Origin: Trifolium pratense
Lineage: Eukaryota; Streptophyta; Magnoliopsida; Fabales; Fabaceae
NCBI RefSeq assembly: GCF_020283565.1
Contig: NC_060060.1
Location: 64,217,257-64,281,256 of the forward strand
Length of the DNA stretch: 64,000 nucleotides
Direction of reading: 5' to 3'
Of this stretch, positions 61,476-64,000 are shown one piece after another; the first letter of the stretch is position 1; every line of letters starts with the position of its first letter. The notes beneath the pieces are model-generated. The model was not told where the DNA came from. It made no database searches and saw nothing but the letters and a program-made list of their open reading frames with translations. Position numbers and translations under genes: made by a program.

Positions 61476-63149
61476 ATGATGCAATTCAGCACCACCGCAC
61501 CAGCTCATAATCTTCACAAATTTCAAGCACTAAGATGCCCCAGTTTCAGATGCCACTCTTCATCCATCAAACAACAACCTATTTCATCTTTTGCTTCTTC
61601 TTCTTCTTCTACTCAAACTCATAAACCATCTCGTTTACATCTTTCCAACCTTGACAAGTTTCTTGATAGCCAAAAACCATTAGAAACATCATCAACCACA
61701 ACCCACTTTCAACACCAACAAATACAACAACCGATTCAAAAGAGTGATGCAAAGGACAAAAAAGGTAAAAACTTTCTTGAAGGTCTTAACTTAGCAAAAC
61801 TATGGCCAGAAATCAAACCAGGAGATGAAATTTCTCCACGCCACCTCAAACGTCTTCAGCGTCTTCTTTCCAAGACGGCGGAGTATTCACCCAGAAACAT
61901 CCTCGGCGGTAAGTGGAAGGAATATCACGGCAGTAATGACTGGAAAGGGATGTTAGATCCTCTTGATGATAATCTCCGGCGAGAAGTTGTTCGTTATGGG
62001 GACTTGGTCCAAGCTGCTTATCAAGCTTTTCATGCTGATCCTGCCATGTCATCAACTGAACCACCACAACACCGCCACGTGTCTTTGCCGGAAAGATCTT
62101 ATAAAGTTACCAAGAGTTTATATGCCACATCATCGATCGGTTTACCTAAATGGATCGATGAGGTGGCTCCTGATCTTGGTTGGATGACCCAGCGTTCCAG
62201 CTGGGTCGGGTACGTCGCAGTCTGCGACGACAGAAGAGAGATTGCGAGAATGGGTAGAAGAGACATCGTGATCTCTCTTCGTGGAACTTCAACTTGTCTT
62301 GAATGGGCCGAAAACATGAGAGCCCAATTAGTCGACTTATGCGACGATAACACTGAAGCCCAAGCCCAAGCCCAAGCCCAAACAAAGCCCAAAGTAGAGT
62401 GTGGGTTCATGAGCTTATACAAAACTAAAGGAGCCCATGTTCAAAGCCTATCTGAATCAGTTGTAGAAGAAATAAAACGTTTAATTGAACTTTACAAAGG
62501 TGAAGAATTAAGCATAACTGTTACAGGACATAGTCTTGGAGCAACACTAGCACTATTGGTAGCTGAAGAAATCAGCACGTGTGACACAAACGTGCCACCA
62601 GTGGCTGTTTTTTCATTTGGTGGACCTCGTGTAGGTAACAAAGCCTTTGGTGAACATCTTGAAAAGAAAAACGTGAAAGTGCTTAGAGTTGTGAACACAC
62701 AAGACATGATTACAAGAGTACCAGGAATTTTCCTAAGTGAAGAGCTTGAAGAAAAATTGAAGAATTCAAAATTGGTTAGTGGTGTTGTTGATATGTTAGA
62801 AGAGAACACACCTTTGGGATATTCACATGTTGGAACTGAATTAAGGGTTAATACTAAGATGTCACCTTATTTGAAGCCTGATGCTGATATTGCTTGTTGT
62901 CATGATTTGGAAGCTTATTTACATTTAGTGGATGGGTATATGGCTTCTAATTGTCCATTTAGAGCTAATGCTAAGAGAAGTTTAGCTAGATTAATGCAAG
63001 ATCAAAGTGCTAATGTTAAAAAATTGTATACTAGTAAGGCTAAAGGATTGTCTGTTAATCTTAGTAGACAAGGATCATCACTACAAAATCTTAGTAGACA
63101 AGGATCTATGTCTATGTCTACTTGTTTACCTAGTCCATCATCTTCATAA
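61476..63149 (+). CDS. Plastid class-I phospholipase A1 (PLA1-Ibeta2-like), 557 aa
   Basis: This is a single-exon lipase of the DAD1-like class-I PLA1 group, which removes sn-1 acyl chains from plastid glycerolipids; some members supply linolenate for jasmonate. I start at ATG 61476 ([11 protein letters not shown]; good context ccaccatg); the frame is open further upstream but without an ATG. Residues 1 to about 60 are Ser-rich and basic, like a chloroplast transit peptide. The lipase domain follows: [43 protein letters not shown]. The nucleophile motif is GHSLG with Ser353, then Asp410 in [11 protein letters not shown] and His476 in [15 protein letters not shown], a complete Ser-Asp-His triad. 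A hexamer repeat encodes AQAQAQAQ near residue 294. The C-terminal tail holds NLSRQGS twice (528 and 538), a possible phosphorylation site pair. All catalytic residues are present. Confidence 0.95.
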   Translation: MMQFSTTAPAHNLHKFQALRCPSFRCHSSSIKQQPISSFASSSSSTQTHKPSRLHLSNLDKFLDSQKPLETSSTTTHFQHQQIQQPIQKSDAKDKKGKNFLEGLNLAKLWPEIKPGDEISPRHLKRLQRLLSKTAEYSPRNILGGKWKEYHGSNDWKGMLDPLDDNLRREVVRYGDLVQAAYQAFHADPAMSSTEPPQHRHVSLPERSYKVTKSLYATSSIGLPKWIDEVAPDLGWMTQRSSWVGYVAVCDDRREIARMGRRDIVISLRGTSTCLEWAENMRAQLVDLCDDNTEAQAQAQAQTKPKVECGFMSLYKTKGAHVQSLSESVVEEIKRLIELYKGEELSITVTGHSLGATLALLVAEEISTCDTNVPPVAVFSFGGPRVGNKAFGEHLEKKNVKVLRVVNTQDMITRVPGIFLSEELEEKLKNSKLVSGVVDMLEENTPLGYSHVGTELRVNTKMSPYLKPDADIACCHDLEAYLHLVDGYMASNCPFRANAKRSLARLMQDQSANVKKLYTSKAKGLSVNLSRQGSSLQNLSRQGSMSMSTCLPSPSSS

Positions 63150-64000
63150 TGAATAAATGAAACTCAAATTTGAACATAAACAATTTTGTGTATATATACT
63201 TTGTCTTTAATTTACTAGCTTTTGTTTTTATATTTTTGTCCAATTTATCAAATGACTTTGTTCTACTATTAATTAGTCTTTGAAAGAGTACAGTTAGCTC
63301 TTCAATGGTTTCTTCTCTTACATAAAGAGTAACTTGCAATTGATAGGACGATTTCGCGCCGGATTCCTAACATTTTGTCTGCATTTGTCCGTTGAGACGA
63401 TTGATTGGGAGGCGAGCGTCATAGATCCAAAAAATCCATGTGAATACAAGCCTTTAGAGAGATCTTCGACGAAAAACTTTTATGATATCCTTAAAAATAT
63501 ACTCACTCCAACTCATATATTATATCTCTCATTTGAAATATGAACACTTCTTTTAGAAAATGGTTATTTATACTAATTTTAAAAACTAAAATATCATTGT
63601 ATTTCATTTGTTAGTCTTATATGAATAAGGGTAACATTGATAAAAACTAATAAATGATGTATCAGAATAATGAAATGGCAAATATTTGAGATAAATATTT
63701 TTTTTGTCATAACTATCAAATTTATAAGAGAATTCATTCTTAAGGTATGTAAAGTCCAAACAACCTATCAAGAATAAATTGATATAAGTTGATAAGAATT
63801 TTAAATCATTAAATAGATGGTAAAAAGTTCAATTACTGACTACACCATATGAAAAAATTACATGATACACACTTTATTTTCTCAAACAATCACTAGTAAT
63901 GGGTCAAAAAAAACAATTACTAGTAATAATATTTAACTAACTCGTGATTAATGTGACACATTATAAGACAAAGAGTATTGATCAAAAAAGGACACAACAC
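63150..64000. other. Downstream of the lipase; no gene
   Basis: AT-rich 3' flank. It contains one micro-insertion (63887-63927) and no coding region that I can support. Confidence 0.5.
63887..63927 (+). mobile_element. 13-bp oligo(A) micro-insertion with 14-bp TSD
   Basis: CAATCACTAGTAAT (63887-63900) and CAATTACTAGTAAT (63914-63927) bracket GGGTCAAAAAAAA. One mismatch between the flanks. Confidence 0.65.

Overview
The window reads as nuclear DNA of a papilionoid legume, most likely Medicago truncatula or a close relative. The genome is AT-rich with short plant-type GT-AG introns. It carries many small foldback elements, and its gene set includes a G-type lectin receptor kinase, an FBD F-box gene, a Polycomb VRN2 gene and a plastid phospholipase A1. 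The species call is inference; no database was searched.

Layout. 0.9-4.2 kb is a gene graveyard: two halves of a papain-type cysteine protease facing each other as a near-perfect inverted repeat, then a guanylate-binding-protein fragment. 4.2-14 kb is transposon territory: a Ty3-like 3' end with a 1.8-kb LTR, a Mutator-like element with 9-bp target duplications, a Helitron candidate and two hAT elements with perfect 8-bp target duplications. 14.5-24 kb is a gene island: an intronless lectin receptor kinase (+), an FBD F-box gene (-, 3 exons), a choline-transporter-like pseudogene (-) and a 6-exon plant gene of unknown function (-). 24.1-28.2 kb is one candidate 4.1-kb terminal-inverted-repeat element with satellite-like repeats and a nested foldback. 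29.4-36.6 kb is a complete VRN2 gene (-, 14 coding exons plus a 5'UTR intron carrying a (GA)44 tract). 36.7-51 kb is again mobile DNA: a Stowaway MITE, a 5'-truncated LINE with its target duplication, a Mutator-like element that seems to hold a gene fragment, and a 7.7-kb degenerate Copia element with a solo LTR nested in its 3' LTR. 51-61 kb is gene-poor, with one more hAT element and a LINE RNase H remnant. 61.5-63.1 kb is an intronless gene for a plastid class-I phospholipase A1.

Gene functions are independent of one another; nothing suggests a cluster or operon. VRN2 is a subunit of Polycomb repressive complex 2. The receptor kinase sits at the plasma membrane, the F-box protein would act in ubiquitin ligase targeting, and the lipase acts on plastid galactolipids and phospholipids.

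Most notable: (1) the protease inverted repeat, a natural hairpin-RNA source with about 530-bp arms; (2) a scattered set of eight 10-24-bp insertions made of an oligo(A/T) run plus a few bases, each flanked by a 9-17-bp target duplication, with a related 61-bp one. They look like abortive or extremely truncated retroposition products. All exon boundaries were read by eye from GT-AG sites and reading frame and have not been tested against transcripts.
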